Source: Endotrypanum monterogeii | Lineage: Eukaryota > Euglenozoa > Kinetoplastea > Trypanosomatida > Trypanosomatidae | Direction: 5' to 3' | NCBI GenBank assembly: GCA_000333855.2 | Contig: CM007318.1 | Location: forward strand, 623,237-687,236 | Length of the DNA: 64,000 bases | In this document: piece after piece, positions 18,884 to 29,819 of the stretch | Position numbering within the stretch: position 1 is the first letter of the stretch | Layout: each line of letters begins with the position of its first letter | Notes under the pieces: generated by a model | Database searches by the model: none | Seen by the model: the letters and a program-made list of their open reading frames with translations, nothing else | What the model was told of the DNA's origin: nothing | Made by a program: the position numbers and the translations under genes

Positions 18884-19618
18884 ATCACAAAGATATAAAT
18901 TTTAAAAAAAGAAGGAGGAAAAAACACGCATATATTGGGAGAAAAGTATTAACTGCCCACGGGGAGCTCGATTTTTGTTGAGGTGAATTTTTTGAGGCGC
19001 CTGCCCTCTTCTGAGTTGACGCAGAGCGTGCAGAGGTCTGCCAGGGGCACGTGTGTGGAGAGGACGAGGCCCAGACATGCCCAGGACAAGACAAGGCTGA
19101 AGAAGAGCTCTACAGGAGGGAGCATGCACTCCCGCATCTGACCGCCCTCCCTTCCCCGGTGCAACCGATCCCCTTCGTCGAGAGCCTGTTCTGTCATCAG
19201 CGATAGAAGAGCCGCGTTGATACGCACACGATCTGACCACAAAGATTGGCGACCACGGCCTTGGCCTGGTAGCAGGGTCCGGCATACGGAGTTCGCGGGG
19301 GTGCGGATAGAGGGATGCCACGGCCCACGTAGCCGAGCATAGAGGGAAGGAGTCACGGTTACCAGAACGGCGTCATATCCGAGTTTGCATTCTCACCGTG
19401 CATGGTGAATGCCCCTTTCTGCCGCTCGCCACTTCCTCGCACGCTCTCATGGTCATTCACGCCTTCAGACGAGTCGTTGAGGTGTCCAGCGCAACACCAG
19501 CCACAATGTCGGGCGGTCCTGCTGATGTCATCTGTGCACAGAGCCCATGCTACAGGGGAGGATCTGAACGGAAGCAACATGTGCCGTGGAGGAAAACAAA
19601 ACCAGATGCCCTCCCCGT
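18884..19618 (-). other. probable GP63 3' untranslated region
   Basis: GC-rich sequence directly downstream of the GP63 stop codon in transcription order. Frames of about 135-140 residues are open on the minus strand but overlap in two frames, show no domain and end in AT-rich DNA, so I read them as chance frames of a GC-rich 3' region rather than a gene. Confidence 0.55.
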
Positions 19619-21478
19619 CTAGGCACCCAGACCCACAGCCAGTATCAACGCCAGCACCGCCGCCCCGCCGCACAGCAGGGTGTGCGCGCTGCGCACCGCA
19701 CCGGTAGCCTTGTTGCTGGTCATATTGGCGTGATCGGCTTGAAAGTCAATAGCCGCCTGGACGTTGCCCTGGCACACCTCAACGTACGGCGGACACTTGA
19801 TTTCGCCCGCCAGGAACGCGTTGCTGATTTTAGGCAGGTTGATGTACAGACCTGGTGTGCAGTTCACATAGGTGCTGCTGTTGTACACCTGGACGCTGTA
19901 TGTGTGCGTTGTGGTGTCGCACTTGATGTTGGCACACATGCCGGTGTAGTAGCTGCCCTCTCGGATGGTGTCCTTTGGTTCGAAGGCCCCGTCGATGCAG
20001 CGCGCCGAGTCGGAGAAGACGTTGGACCTCAAGAACGGCGGTGCACTCGAGGCCTTCTGGTTGCAAGAGCCATCAAAGAAATCCAATACAAACGGACAGT
20101 AGTCGAGTGCTTCGGTGTTGCCACCGAGAGACTTTTCTGTGAAGTACTGGAAGTGCGGCGGCAGCGGCTCGCCTCGAGCGTCTATGCGACACAATCCCAT
20201 CGAGAGTCGGCTGGAGGTACAGCGGGCCTCCTCATCCCCGGTGTGGTTGCAGAACATCTTCGGCCACTGTGTGATGTTGTTCTCCATACACTTCTTGTTC
20301 AGAAAGTCACAGCCCGCATGGTGGCCCCACGGCATCACTTCTGCCTTGGTGAAGTCCGCCTGATAGAAGCCCGTGTCCTGGAGGATGGCCATGGTCAGGG
20401 CGCTGTAGTAGCCGGCGCCGCCGGCAGGCGACATGAGCTCGTCCTTGGCGTTACGCATCTTCAGGTGAGAAAGCAATGCACGGTACCCCACCGTTTCCTC
20501 CAGCTCGAGATACTCCAGGCTGTCGCAGTCGTACTGCTCACGTGCCTTCTCCACCGTCGCGCTGCCCTTAATCACAGGAACGGGGTTGGGCTTGCCACGG
20601 ACGCCCGAGACATGCTGCACGATCCCGCTGCTCATCAAGAATCTCTTGCTGAAGCCAAGAGCATGCGCCAGCTCGTGCGTGACGAGACGCGTGGTCGTTT
20701 GGTCGTGGCGCGACACAATGCTCGCCGCGGGTATGTTGATGATACCCACGGCAGGTTGATTGTCGGAGAAAACCTGGCAGGTTACGGACCAAGCCAGGCG
20801 TGCTGGCTTGGTGGGAGATGAGGTAACGTATAACAGGAAGTCGGTGTTGTCGAGGCCTTCGGTCAGGTGCGACTCTGGTACCCTGAGACGACCGCAAACA
20901 CTCCAATCCATGGGAGCCACCTTCCATGTGCTCTGCACCTGCTTCACCTTGAGCCGCTCCGTATGCAGCTTCACTGCTTGTGGAATGATGTCCTTCAGCA
21001 GGATGTCACGCTTTTCATTGGTGAGGATGTCGTCAGCGCCGCACGTGACGAATTCCGCTTTCAAATTCCTCAAGCTCTGACCCACGCGTGTGCATTGGTA
21101 GGCTGAGTCCACGATGTCCTCGGCGAACACGGTGATGCGCAGCTCACCCCACTCTGCAGCGCGCTTGACCCTGGGTGTCATGGTGTCCGTCAGCGCGTAG
21201 TTGGCTGCATCGCGCACGGCGGCGGAAACTGTTGCGACGTAGGGCAGTCCCACTGCCGCAAGAGTGCTGCGGTCTTTGTTTTCCCCCGCCACCGACGCGA
21301 GCACTTGATCTTGGATCTCGTCATGAACGCAGTGGTGCCCTGTGACAACGCTGTCAGCTGCCAGTGCGCACACCGCTGCGGAACCAACAGCCATGGCGAC
21401 ACACGTGGCTACGACAAGCCGTACCAGCAGTGCGGCGGTGCCGCGCACTTGGCGCGTGCTAGTGAGGCGGCGGGTCAT
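19619..21478 (-). CDS. GP63: leishmanolysin (GP63), M8 surface metalloprotease
   Basis: GP63 is a zinc metalloendopeptidase of the parasite surface, usually GPI-anchored. The 619-residue protein begins with a hydrophobic signal segment (about 15-40). The pro-region keeps HHCVHD with C50, the expected cysteine switch, and VGLPYV (76-81). Zinc ligands are H268 and H272 with catalytic E269 in HELAHALGF, and H338 in SHLKMRNAKDELM, whose Met (349) fits the Met-turn. The C-terminal domain has the usual many cysteines. The last about 20 residues are hydrophobic after a small-residue stretch, as in GPI signals. All catalytic residues are present, so the gene looks functional. It sits beside a duplicated spacer and the stump of a second copy, which suggests a reduced tandem array. 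The start is the first ATG; the leader has a clear splice-acceptor pattern. Family call is very secure. Confidence 0.97.
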   Translation of the reverse strand: MTRRLTSTRQVRGTAALLVRLVVATCVAMAVGSAAVCALAADSVVTGHHCVHDEIQDQVLASVAGENKDRSTLAAVGLPYVATVSAAVRDAANYALTDTMTPRVKRAAEWGELRITVFAEDIVDSAYQCTRVGQSLRNLKAEFVTCGADDILTNEKRDILLKDIIPQAVKLHTERLKVKQVQSTWKVAPMDWSVCGRLRVPESHLTEGLDNTDFLLYVTSSPTKPARLAWSVTCQVFSDNQPAVGIINIPAASIVSRHDQTTTRLVTHELAHALGFSKRFLMSSGIVQHVSGVRGKPNPVPVIKGSATVEKAREQYDCDSLEYLELEETVGYRALLSHLKMRNAKDELMSPAGGAGYYSALTMAILQDTGFYQADFTKAEVMPWGHHAGCDFLNKKCMENNITQWPKMFCNHTGDEEARCTSSRLSMGLCRIDARGEPLPPHFQYFTEKSLGGNTEALDYCPFVLDFFDGSCNQKASSAPPFLRSNVFSDSARCIDGAFEPKDTIREGSYYTGMCANIKCDTTTHTYSVQVYNSSTYVNCTPGLYINLPKISNAFLAGEIKCPPYVEVCQGNVQAAIDFQADHANMTSNKATGAVRSAHTLLCGGAAVLALILAVGLGA

Positions 21479-24173
21479 GCTCGTGGTGCGAGTGCACGTA
21501 TGGCGTCGGCCTGATTGTGAAGGGATGAGAGGGTGGAAGGGTGGTTGAGAGGGCGGTAGCTAGGGGACTCTGTCGAGTGCGGGTGCGTGCTTGCCTGCGT
21601 TGGGACGAGAGCGGAGCGGTGCCGTGGCAGGGGTGAGGGAGAGAAGGGAGGCGAGAGTGGAGGGAGGGAGGGAGGTAACAGGGAGCGAGAAAAAGATGAT
21701 GGGCGAGGCACAAGCCGCTTGAGGAGGTCCCCCGTGGAGCAATCATCTCAGATGCGCCACAAGTCAATTAGTTGACGGCGTTGCGGCGCAAAGTAGCGTT
21801 TGTGCGAGTGGGGAGAGAATGGTTAGCAAGTTGCTCAATAGAGGCGTTTTCTTCTTAATGATGGGGAAACTGGGATTGGGTGGATAGGACGATGTCGTAA
21901 TTGCAGAATAAAGTGGCGGAGGATACATTTGTGTGCTGTCAAGTCTGTTCCATTAAAAGCGCACGAAGGCAGTCGACTTCCGCTACAAAGGGGAGAGTGG
22001 ATGTCACACTTCAACCACACTCTGAAGGGGCGAAACAGAATCTTTGCAAAGTGATCCTCTCGGTATTGTTTCAAATGCTAGTGCGAGCGGTGATGTTTTT
22101 TTTTTTTTCAAGGGGACGATTGTACTCGTTCACATTTCCTAGAAAGTACACACACACAGAGGCATATATAATATAGATAAAGAAATTGAAGACAATATAT
22201 AAATGAAGCAAATGTCACTCTCACATAACCTACCCTACCCTACTGATAAGCAGGAAGAACATGAGGAAAATTGCCTGTATTTATTTTGTTCACCTTGCGC
22301 AGATCCTTCAACTTTTTTTTTTTGTATCCTCATACGCGGAAAGTAATCACCGCTTTTTCAGAAAGGTACAAGTTGGCGGGGGACGGCAGCTAGTTGTTTT
22401 TTTTTTCCCCCTGGCTCTTCTGTTGCGACCTCTCTCTATGCGTGAATGGTGCCTGACAGCAGCCTCGAGAGATTCTCTTCTTTACAGTAGTTGCACGTGC
22501 GTGATGGGTGTGCGCAGTGTTTGACCTTCCTGAAAAAGTCTGCAGTGGCTCATTCTTCACAGATAGATTACCCCTTTTTCAGAAAAAAGTCGACAGTTTT
22601 CGACCGAGCAACTTGCATCAGTGTGAACGACTTGGGTCACATCGACTAGGGCAACTACCCCCCCCCTCCTCAAAATTGTGTAGAACGAGCACGAACCCGC
22701 GTGTCTTCTGCTTTCGGAGGCGAGCGCTTATGTTCGGAAGCAAGCGAGTGGGCCAGGAGCAGATAAGTATCAGAAGATCTTTCGTCCGCATTAACGATTG
22801 GATCCGTTCCCGGAGCTTCCATAACAATCTTTCCGTCCGCAGAGAACAATGCCTACGGGTGGCTGTATTTACCTTACCAAAAGAGTTCGCTCTCTACAGA
22901 CACGGAGAAAAAAAGTGTGAGTAACGCCTTCTTTTTTTTTTCGTGACGAGGGATTTAGAGCCGAGCGGGTCAAGGTGATGTAGACGTTTTCTGAACACTA
23001 TCTACAGATCCCAACTTGACATTCCTCATCCCCGTAGGGTCGCACTTCTCTCATTGATTTCAAAATCGACGCTCGATTTTGTTGTTCAGGAGAAACATCG
23101 GGCCCGCATTCGGCTGCCCTCACCTCTGGTAGTTTGCCTCGACTACTTCGAGAAATTCAGAGGTTCTCCGTGATCGGAGATTTTGAAGGATTTGGGTCTC
23201 TTGGGTCGCACGCGAACGTGCATTCATCTTCTTGGAGATAAGCAAGTAACCGACCACGCCGCAGCGCGAGTAAGATTGTGCGGATTCAGAGAAGAAAAAA
23301 GGCACACATCTTAACCTCTTTTCAAAGCATCTGTAGACAGCATAGAGAGGTACTATCTTGGGCAGACAGTGAATTTTCCATTGACCCCCGCCGTGATGAA
23401 TTCAATATTACGTGGGGCTATGGGAGAGACACGATTGCGGGGGTAGATTGCGTGATCAACCCTCTAGAGGTATGGCAGTAGTATTTTCTTTTTTTTTTTG
23501 GGGGGGGGGGAGGCTAGTTTGTTTCAGGATCACACGGACGATAGTCAGATGATACACCCTCAAACAAAACCTTTTTCTTGCCTTCTGTAATGCGCCAGGA
23601 CGATGCCTTGGGGTAGGGTTCGGCCGGAAGGGGGAGTAGGATGCACTGGTGCACACTTCCTTGCATCCCCGGCTAAAAGGGGGGGGGGGGAGAGCGAACA
23701 AGATGATTTATGGACGAAAGAAGCGATGTTGCATACGAAGATATAGCCGGAAGACAGTTGGGAGGTTTCACAAGTGACCTCTTTATATAGCTGGTATATA
23801 CATATATATGTATATAAGCATCTGCAGACGAATGCTAAGCATTTGTTTTTTCGAGCCGCTGGGGAATACTTCATTGGACATTGGCAATCGTGGCGGGTGT
23901 TCAGTGGCAAAAGGTGGGAGTTCGTATGGGGTCCAGTGGCCTAGTTGCGGGATAGCTTGCGCTTGTCACCCTCCGCCCCCCCCCTCCGAAAAAAAAAAAG
24001 AGAAGGGGTTGGTGAATAACATCTGCACGCATCATTTCATCAAAATTGGTTGCAACAAGTCAGAGAATAGGGCTCAGAAAATTTGAAGCAAACGATACGA
24101 AACTTTATTTGTAATCCCCAGAACTGTCCGCATCAGCAAATATCCACCATAATTTTCCTTCTTGCCCCGCCTT
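21479..24173. other. spacer upstream of GP63 and downstream of the zeta-kinase gene
   Basis: The first about 250 bases are the GP63 leader described above. The rest holds poly-T runs near 22095-22110 and 22311-22323, a somewhat GC-richer part at 22480-23480 without a recognisable gene, and G/T homopolymers near 23490-23512. No gene is supported. Confidence 0.6.
21595..21596 (-). promoter_or_regulatory. candidate trans-splice acceptor of GP63
   Basis: On the minus strand a long pyrimidine-rich stretch (about 21690-21630) is followed by the first AG at 21596-21595. A spliced leader joined here would leave a 5' untranslated region of about 116 bases. The same AG is kept in the second leader copy at 17192-17191. 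This is a pattern-based prediction. Confidence 0.5.
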
Positions 24174-27100
24174 TCACTGTGCCACATGTGTTGCTGGGAA
24201 GATTTCGGTCACATTGTCGGCGTTTTCATTTAGCTGCCGTTGTCGCAGAAACTGTTGAAACGCTGCCTCGTCGTGAACAACAAGCTTATGGTTGGTCTTC
24301 TCATTACACTCAGCCAGAACAGGTGGCAGTTCACCATTTTCGAGTTTCACAAACACATTGTTATTGTAGAGGGTCGTCTCGTCTACCGTGGACACGTACG
24401 CGTGAAAGTTTTCAGCGAACAGCTTGAAGGATCGCAACTGCATCGAAATGGGCACACCACGGTTGGTTTGAAATTTTCGCAGAAAGCCGCGCGGCACGGC
24501 GGTTTCCACATCTACAGTGATACCGAGAAAAATGATTTTATACGGCATCGGCAGAGCCGGCTGACGCGCCCTGTCAGTGAGGAAGTACTGCTCCACCTCT
24601 TTTTTTTTATCATAGCCTGGGCCTTGCTTGAAGAGTGTGCGGTGCGCATTGCGCACCATCGCTACTACTTGCTCCACAAATGGTTTCCACATCATGGTGC
24701 CGTCAAACACAACGCTGCGGCCCTGGTTGATTGCCTTCACTAAGAGGTTCTCTGCGGCGCGTGTGCTATGTATATGTGCTTCTGGTGAAAACATCTCACA
24801 CTCCAATGGTAGCTTGAACTCGTCGGCGTTCACGACCACGCTGTGCTCCTTATGATTTTCCCACCAACTGCTCCTCGCGAGGGCAGCGACGGCTGTCGTC
24901 TTACCTGCGGCCATACCACCGCCGAGGAAAATGAAAAGGGGTTGATCCGGCTGCCTCGATGGTGAGACATTGGGCTGCGTGAGTTGGCAACGTGTGTTGA
25001 AACCTTCTCTTGTAGAAGTACTGGTAACATCTGAGTCATCTTTGATGCCTTGTAGACGGCGCAGCGTCACCACTGCTGAGTGCATTTCACGATAGCGTTT
25101 GAATTTATTTTCGTTAATGGACTTGATGCGTGTGAAAAAGTGCTTCATCTTTCGTAGACGTGGAACGCTAGCGCCGCGAGAGCTGATCCACTCCACAAGC
25201 GACGGAACGGTCTGTACTCCCTCCAACGGATAAATAACGTAGTCGTTGTTATCAAAAATATCTTTGAATGAAGCACGCCACGCCTCACTACTGTAATCCT
25301 CCAAAAGCTCAGCGTTGCACCGTACGCTCCTGCTACCGCAGCTTGTGTTAGCGGAGCTGCCGCCATTCAAGTTTTGCGGAGTGTCCAAAGTCAGCCCGTG
25401 CCCTATTTCACCCACGGAGCTGAGGTTAATTTCTCTGGGCATTGATGCCACAGGTTTTGCCGCCTCTGGTGACGAATCAGGGGGACCTGAAAGAGAATTC
25501 GGCCGACTATCTGTCGACGCGGTTGGCTCATGGTGGAATGTGGTGACACGGTTACCAACACTGTCCCCAGCTGCCCCGTGGTTTCGGAACGAGGCATGAG
25601 GGCATGCTTCCATGGTAATTTCTATCGACGACACCAGCTCTTCTGTTGCGTCACTTGGGCTTGCCTCCCTCACTTTGTTGCGAGTAGGACCAGCAGTACA
25701 TGGCGAAGACGCTTCGGCAGTTTCATGAGACCGTGGTGACATTGATTCAGAAGCATGGTTGCGACCGCAGAAGTACGTTCCACCTGCTTCATCAGGGGGC
25801 GGTCCGTTCCTCACACGTGACTGGCAGCGGCGACTTGGCGAAGAATGCGTCGGGGTGGAGCATAGGGGAGCCTTAGCCTCAGGTTTGAGGGATGCTGTCC
25901 TTGCACGAGCCCCTGCATCGACTCCTGTCGCACCAGCATCGAGGTGTTTTTTTGAATCAAAAAAAGCGCTGCACGGAAATTTTCCATGGGACCTGCCGCT
26001 GAAGCGGTGCACACACGAGTTTGTATCACGGCATGGATGTGCTTGGCGGCGCAACGGTGGCGTATATACGATAGTTGGAAGCCAGCTAACCCTGTAAAGG
26101 CTGGACAGCTCGGGCTCCATGACCGCGTAGACGACGGCTATTGTCGGCATCGGATTAAGCAGCCGTTTCTCCGTGATCTTCTGAAATATTTCAATCGCCT
26201 CGTTGCTCTTGACGGAGTACTTGGCATGAAAGACGATCACAAGGCCCGTTGTATTACTGAGGATTGCGTCACGATAGTTGCCCAGGGTCAAGAATCGAAG
26301 TCCCTGCACCGCAGTGGCGCTGAAAGCACGCGCACACATAACGTTTGGAGACATGATTGGGGTATTCGTGCTCTTGATGGGGCTTCTGGGAGCCTGAGAG
26401 CTGAGGACGGGGTTGGAGCGGAATGGGCTCGGCATCGCATCGGCGAATCCGTTTTTTTGGGTGGACGGAGAACATTTTGGCCGCAGAGAATCACCATTGC
26501 CGATGGGATGCTGACTCTTGACAGACTGCGTTACGGCACGTTGCTTCCGTGGGCAGTCGACACCGAGACCCTCCCCTTCTACGGTTCTTGTCGCTGGCAA
26601 GCCGTTATCATCCTTGCTGACAGAGCCACCGGGGCAATCAGAGCTGGTTGGGAAACCCCCGCAGGAATGCGGGGCCACTGTTGAAGTCGGAGTGTAGAAG
26701 GATGATATGATCTCTTTCGACTCGAGGTAAGTATGTGGGGGCAGCAACCAAGGAGTATGCTCACTGTCGTCGATCCCCTCCTCGGGGGCCAGCTCGGCGC
26801 ACATAGGCAACACATACTGCCGGATGTAGACCTCATACTCTTTATTGATTTGAATCACATAGTCGGCGCGATGCCAGTTACAGGAGAAATACATCGGCAC
26901 GAGTGTGTTGAGAATCGACAGCATGTGCTCTACCGCTTTGTCGGGGTCACAACAACACAGGCTGGGCCTCATATCAGACACGGAAGGTTGATCTCCAGAT
27001 ACTTGGTGGGGGTAACTGTCACGGGGGGTGTCCTCATTCAAAGAGGTTGCGTCTCGTCCAAGATACAGGCTGTGGTCCGGTGAGCTTACGCAATAGGAAG

Positions 27101-27317
27101 CACGCTTTCGAATATGACCAACTAGTCGGGATCGGTCCTGTGCAAAGCGAATCGCCCATTTGTAACACAGCTTTTGGAGCATCTCCGGGTCCTCGCGCGT
27201 CAGAAAGAGCATGGTGCAACAAGCTGCGATTTTTGCCACATACATGTACGGTGGGTGTTCGAGCGCCTTTAGTGCATACTCCACAAATGGAACGTACGGC
27301 GGTGGAGACTGCATCAT
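24174..27317 (-). CDS. thioredoxin-fold and zeta-type P-loop kinase fusion protein
   Basis: Taking the start at 27317 the protein has 1047 residues. The frame is open for 48 codons more (to 27461), which would add a hydrophobic, signal-like N-terminus; the choice is uncertain. Residues about 335-425 resemble a thioredoxin fold (LVIVFHAKYSVKSNEAIEIF, later SWLPTIVYTPP), but the CxxC redox site is missing, so it is probably not an oxidoreductase. A long Ser/Pro-rich linker follows. The C-terminal 250 residues match zeta-type kinases: Walker A GGGMAAGKTT (799-808), NADEFK (831-836), PEAH (845-848) and GRSVVFDGTM (866-875). In bacteria such kinases phosphorylate UDP-activated sugars as toxins; eukaryotic homologues are not known to be toxins and their substrates are largely unclear. 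The pairing of the two domains is the notable feature. Confidence 0.8.
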   Translation of the reverse strand: MMQSPPPYVPFVEYALKALEHPPYMYVAKIAACCTMLFLTREDPEMLQKLCYKWAIRFAQDRSRLVGHIRKRASYCVSSPDHSLYLGRDATSLNEDTPRDSYPHQVSGDQPSVSDMRPSLCCCDPDKAVEHMLSILNTLVPMYFSCNWHRADYVIQINKEYEVYIRQYVLPMCAELAPEEGIDDSEHTPWLLPPHTYLESKEIISSFYTPTSTVAPHSCGGFPTSSDCPGGSVSKDDNGLPATRTVEGEGLGVDCPRKQRAVTQSVKSQHPIGNGDSLRPKCSPSTQKNGFADAMPSPFRSNPVLSSQAPRSPIKSTNTPIMSPNVMCARAFSATAVQGLRFLTLGNYRDAILSNTTGLVIVFHAKYSVKSNEAIEIFQKITEKRLLNPMPTIAVVYAVMEPELSSLYRVSWLPTIVYTPPLRRQAHPCRDTNSCVHRFSGRSHGKFPCSAFFDSKKHLDAGATGVDAGARARTASLKPEAKAPLCSTPTHSSPSRRCQSRVRNGPPPDEAGGTYFCGRNHASESMSPRSHETAEASSPCTAGPTRNKVREASPSDATEELVSSIEITMEACPHASFRNHGAAGDSVGNRVTTFHHEPTASTDSRPNSLSGPPDSSPEAAKPVASMPREINLSSVGEIGHGLTLDTPQNLNGGSSANTSCGSRSVRCNAELLEDYSSEAWRASFKDIFDNNDYVIYPLEGVQTVPSLVEWISSRGASVPRLRKMKHFFTRIKSINENKFKRYREMHSAVVTLRRLQGIKDDSDVTSTSTREGFNTRCQLTQPNVSPSRQPDQPLFIFLGGGMAAGKTTAVAALARSSWWENHKEHSVVVNADEFKLPLECEMFSPEAHIHSTRAAENLLVKAINQGRSVVFDGTMMWKPFVEQVVAMVRNAHRTLFKQGPGYDKKKEVEQYFLTDRARQPALPMPYKIIFLGITVDVETAVPRGFLRKFQTNRGVPISMQLRSFKLFAENFHAYVSTVDETTLYNNNVFVKLENGELPPVLAECNEKTNHKLVVHDEAAFQQFLRQRQLNENADNVTEIFPATHVAQ

Positions 27318-27945
27318 ACTGCTATCGATGGGAGAGTAGAACACGCCACCAGGTGGAGATGAAGACAACCGAGAGCAATCCCAATCATAGACGATACAAT
27401 TACAAAAAGAGCGCAAAAATGATAATATAAACAAACAAACAGTAATAATAAGATGACCCAAGAATCAAGTAACTCAACACACGCACACGCGCGTGCATGA
27501 GAGAATATCCTTTTCACCCAAGCGACACCCCCTTTTATGTAATATAGATGTATTCCTTTCTCAATCTCTGTCTACACAGTAAGAAGATGATTTTTGTAAT
27601 GACCAAAAAAAAAACTGAATGAGTGAATGAATGCACCCGATCGGTCAATGTTCCCAATGTCGAGACGAGAAAGAGGAAGGGGTAAGAAAGCACCGTTAAT
27701 AATATCGCGACAGAAATATAATACTAAAGTGGGTGGGGAGCAAAAGGAAGAAAAAAAAAAGAGCAAGAATTTGGGGGTGAGAGAGAGGAGGGGGGGGGGA
27801 GGGGGGTAGTTTACAAGCAACAGGAGAAAACACCCTAGCGCTAGAGAGGGCACCAAATGCAATATCTTGTGGGACAAGGGAAAGAGGCCACGGAGCGGCC
27901 GCGTACCTCTCCGGAGAAGCGTGGAAAAAAGTTGACGAGCGATGG

Positions 27946-27949
<4 letters not shown>

Positions 27950-27984
<35 letters not shown>

Positions 27985-28040
27985 GGAAGAGGGAAAATAT
28001 AAATATATAATAGGAATGTAATATATATATATATATATAT
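27950..28040. repeat. (GT)16 and TA microsatellites
   Basis: A (GT)16 block at 27950-27981 and a TA block at 28020-28040 are separated by about 40 bases of A-rich sequence. Confidence 0.9.
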
Positions 28041-29819
28041 TTGCTCGATGTCAAAAATGAAGATTTTCAGCAGATTCAACGACACCCAACATGAGGTTTG
28101 TGGGATGCGGGGAGGAGGAAGTTCAAGCACCGATGACAACTCGGAGCTGTACGCAGGCTCTGTGTTGTGTACAAGTCGAGGCTCCCGAATAAAAACGCTG
28201 CCAAAGCGGATCCTATCCAAGTCACACGATCGAAAAAAAACGGGTAGCGATTCTTCAGCTTTTTCCCACAGCTCAGGGAGAGGTAAAATAGTATGGAAAA
28301 AACACAAAAGGCGTGGATAGCAGCTGGTGAAACAACAGCAAAAAATGAAAGCAGTCGTCAAGCGAGGCTGTGTGTGCGTGTGTAAAGAGGCGACAAATAA
28401 TGAGAAGAGAACAGAGCCAGTCAATAGGAACCCCTCCCCCAACAAGAGCGGAGGAGCTACGGAGACGCGATCCAAAGGCAGAAGAGCAACCTCCACCCCC
28501 TCAACCGATACACATACACAAAGAAAGACTTGACAATCACAGACCAAGTAACAAAAGGCAAGACTGACGCAGATACACAATCACACAAACAAAGAAGGCG
28601 CGCTCCTCTACTTACCTTTAAAAAATCTCGAGAGATTTTCGACTATTTGAAAAGAAAAAGAGATCGAATGGCCCAGAGGTTTCTCTCTTTTTTTTTAATT
28701 ATTAGCACCCTCCCACCGTTCTGAAGACGCGTTTAACGAGGGCGAACTTCTTTGCTTTCCAAGCAATAACCGCCTCTACTCTCACCCTCGGTGTATTAAC
28801 GAACACTTTGCTCGATGCGTTATCCTTCCCAAACTGATGAAGAACACCTCTGCGCCTTGCAGGAAAACCGTGACGCCACCACTTGCCGTTTTTTTTTTTG
28901 AGAAAAAGAACTTGGTCTTCTGATGTTTATCGCTTCTTTGAAGAAATCGAAAGATGTCTTTTTCACCACTGAAGGGATTCGTTTTTTTTTTTTTTGTTTG
29001 TGTGTGTGTGTGTGTGTGCGTGGCAGAATCTCGGAATCAGAGCGTACAAAACATATCAAGGGACTTTTTTCTTTTGTTACTATTTTCCCGTTTCAGCGCT
29101 TGGGACTGCACGCCTTCTTTCGCTTCCCACAGTGGGTGCACGCAACCCCCTTTTCCCCTTTTTGGTGCGTGATCTTGACTACTGTTTGAATATAGAAATG
29201 GTTCATCCAAAAACCCGAAAGAAATAAGGCGGAAAAAAAAAAAGGCTTTGTCGAAATAAGTCACCGAGAGAACCTCCAGAGATCCGGGTTGTTCACCCCC
29301 GTTGTCTTGTTTTCTTTGTTACTTAACAGCTTTAATGCGCGCGCCTTCTTACATCAATTTTCGATTCTTTGGTTGTTGTCGTTGCGTATGCGTGTTTGAT
29401 CGAACGTGCCAACTTCACAGAGATCTAGAGCGGAATCTTTGTGACGAAGACCCTCAACAAAAAGAGGAGTCGCTGAAGCGGGGAGTGTAGTGCACGGAGT
29501 TTGTACGCGTTGCTGGCACACGAACCGTCTGCGTTTTCTCCGGCTGACTGCAGTACGGTTACCCTACCGAAATGCTGAAGAGGGGCGAATGAGGATCGAA
29601 GCAGCCAAAAGAAAAACATATGGACAAACGAAAAAAAAAAATGAGCTCAGACCACGTTCACGTTACATGAGTGAGATGTAAGCACATAAGTTAAAAAAAG
29701 GAAGATTTTAAAAATAGAAAAGGACCATGAGAGGAGGAGACATATGGCTGCGATAGAACGTCAAGAGAGATCCAGCCCAGATGGAAAGAAATATAGGGGG
29801 AGGAACCAAGCGAAGAGAT

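Noticed and set aside
18541..18927. 128-residue minus-strand frame repeated at 17715-18062
   Set aside because: It lies in the duplicated GC-rich GP63 spacer; the shared part is identical because the DNA is duplicated, and the ends differ. No domain is seen.
18902..19356. 135-139-residue minus-strand frames between GP63 and the spacer repeat
   Set aside because: Two frames overlap in the same DNA and neither resembles a known protein; a GC-rich 3' untranslated region explains them.
19586..20821. 411-residue plus-strand open frame
   Set aside because: It is the antisense shadow of the GP63 gene, whose minus-strand product has all family motifs.
24174..27317. Toxin-antitoxin system at the zeta-type kinase
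   Set aside because: There is no small antitoxin gene beside it, the protein is a large eukaryotic multi-domain fusion, and eukaryotic zeta-like kinases are not known as toxins.
27696..28580. 294-residue minus-strand open frame
   Set aside because: It runs through GT and TA microsatellites, giving His-Thr and Ile-Tyr repeats, and is otherwise hydrophobic low-complexity sequence with no domain.
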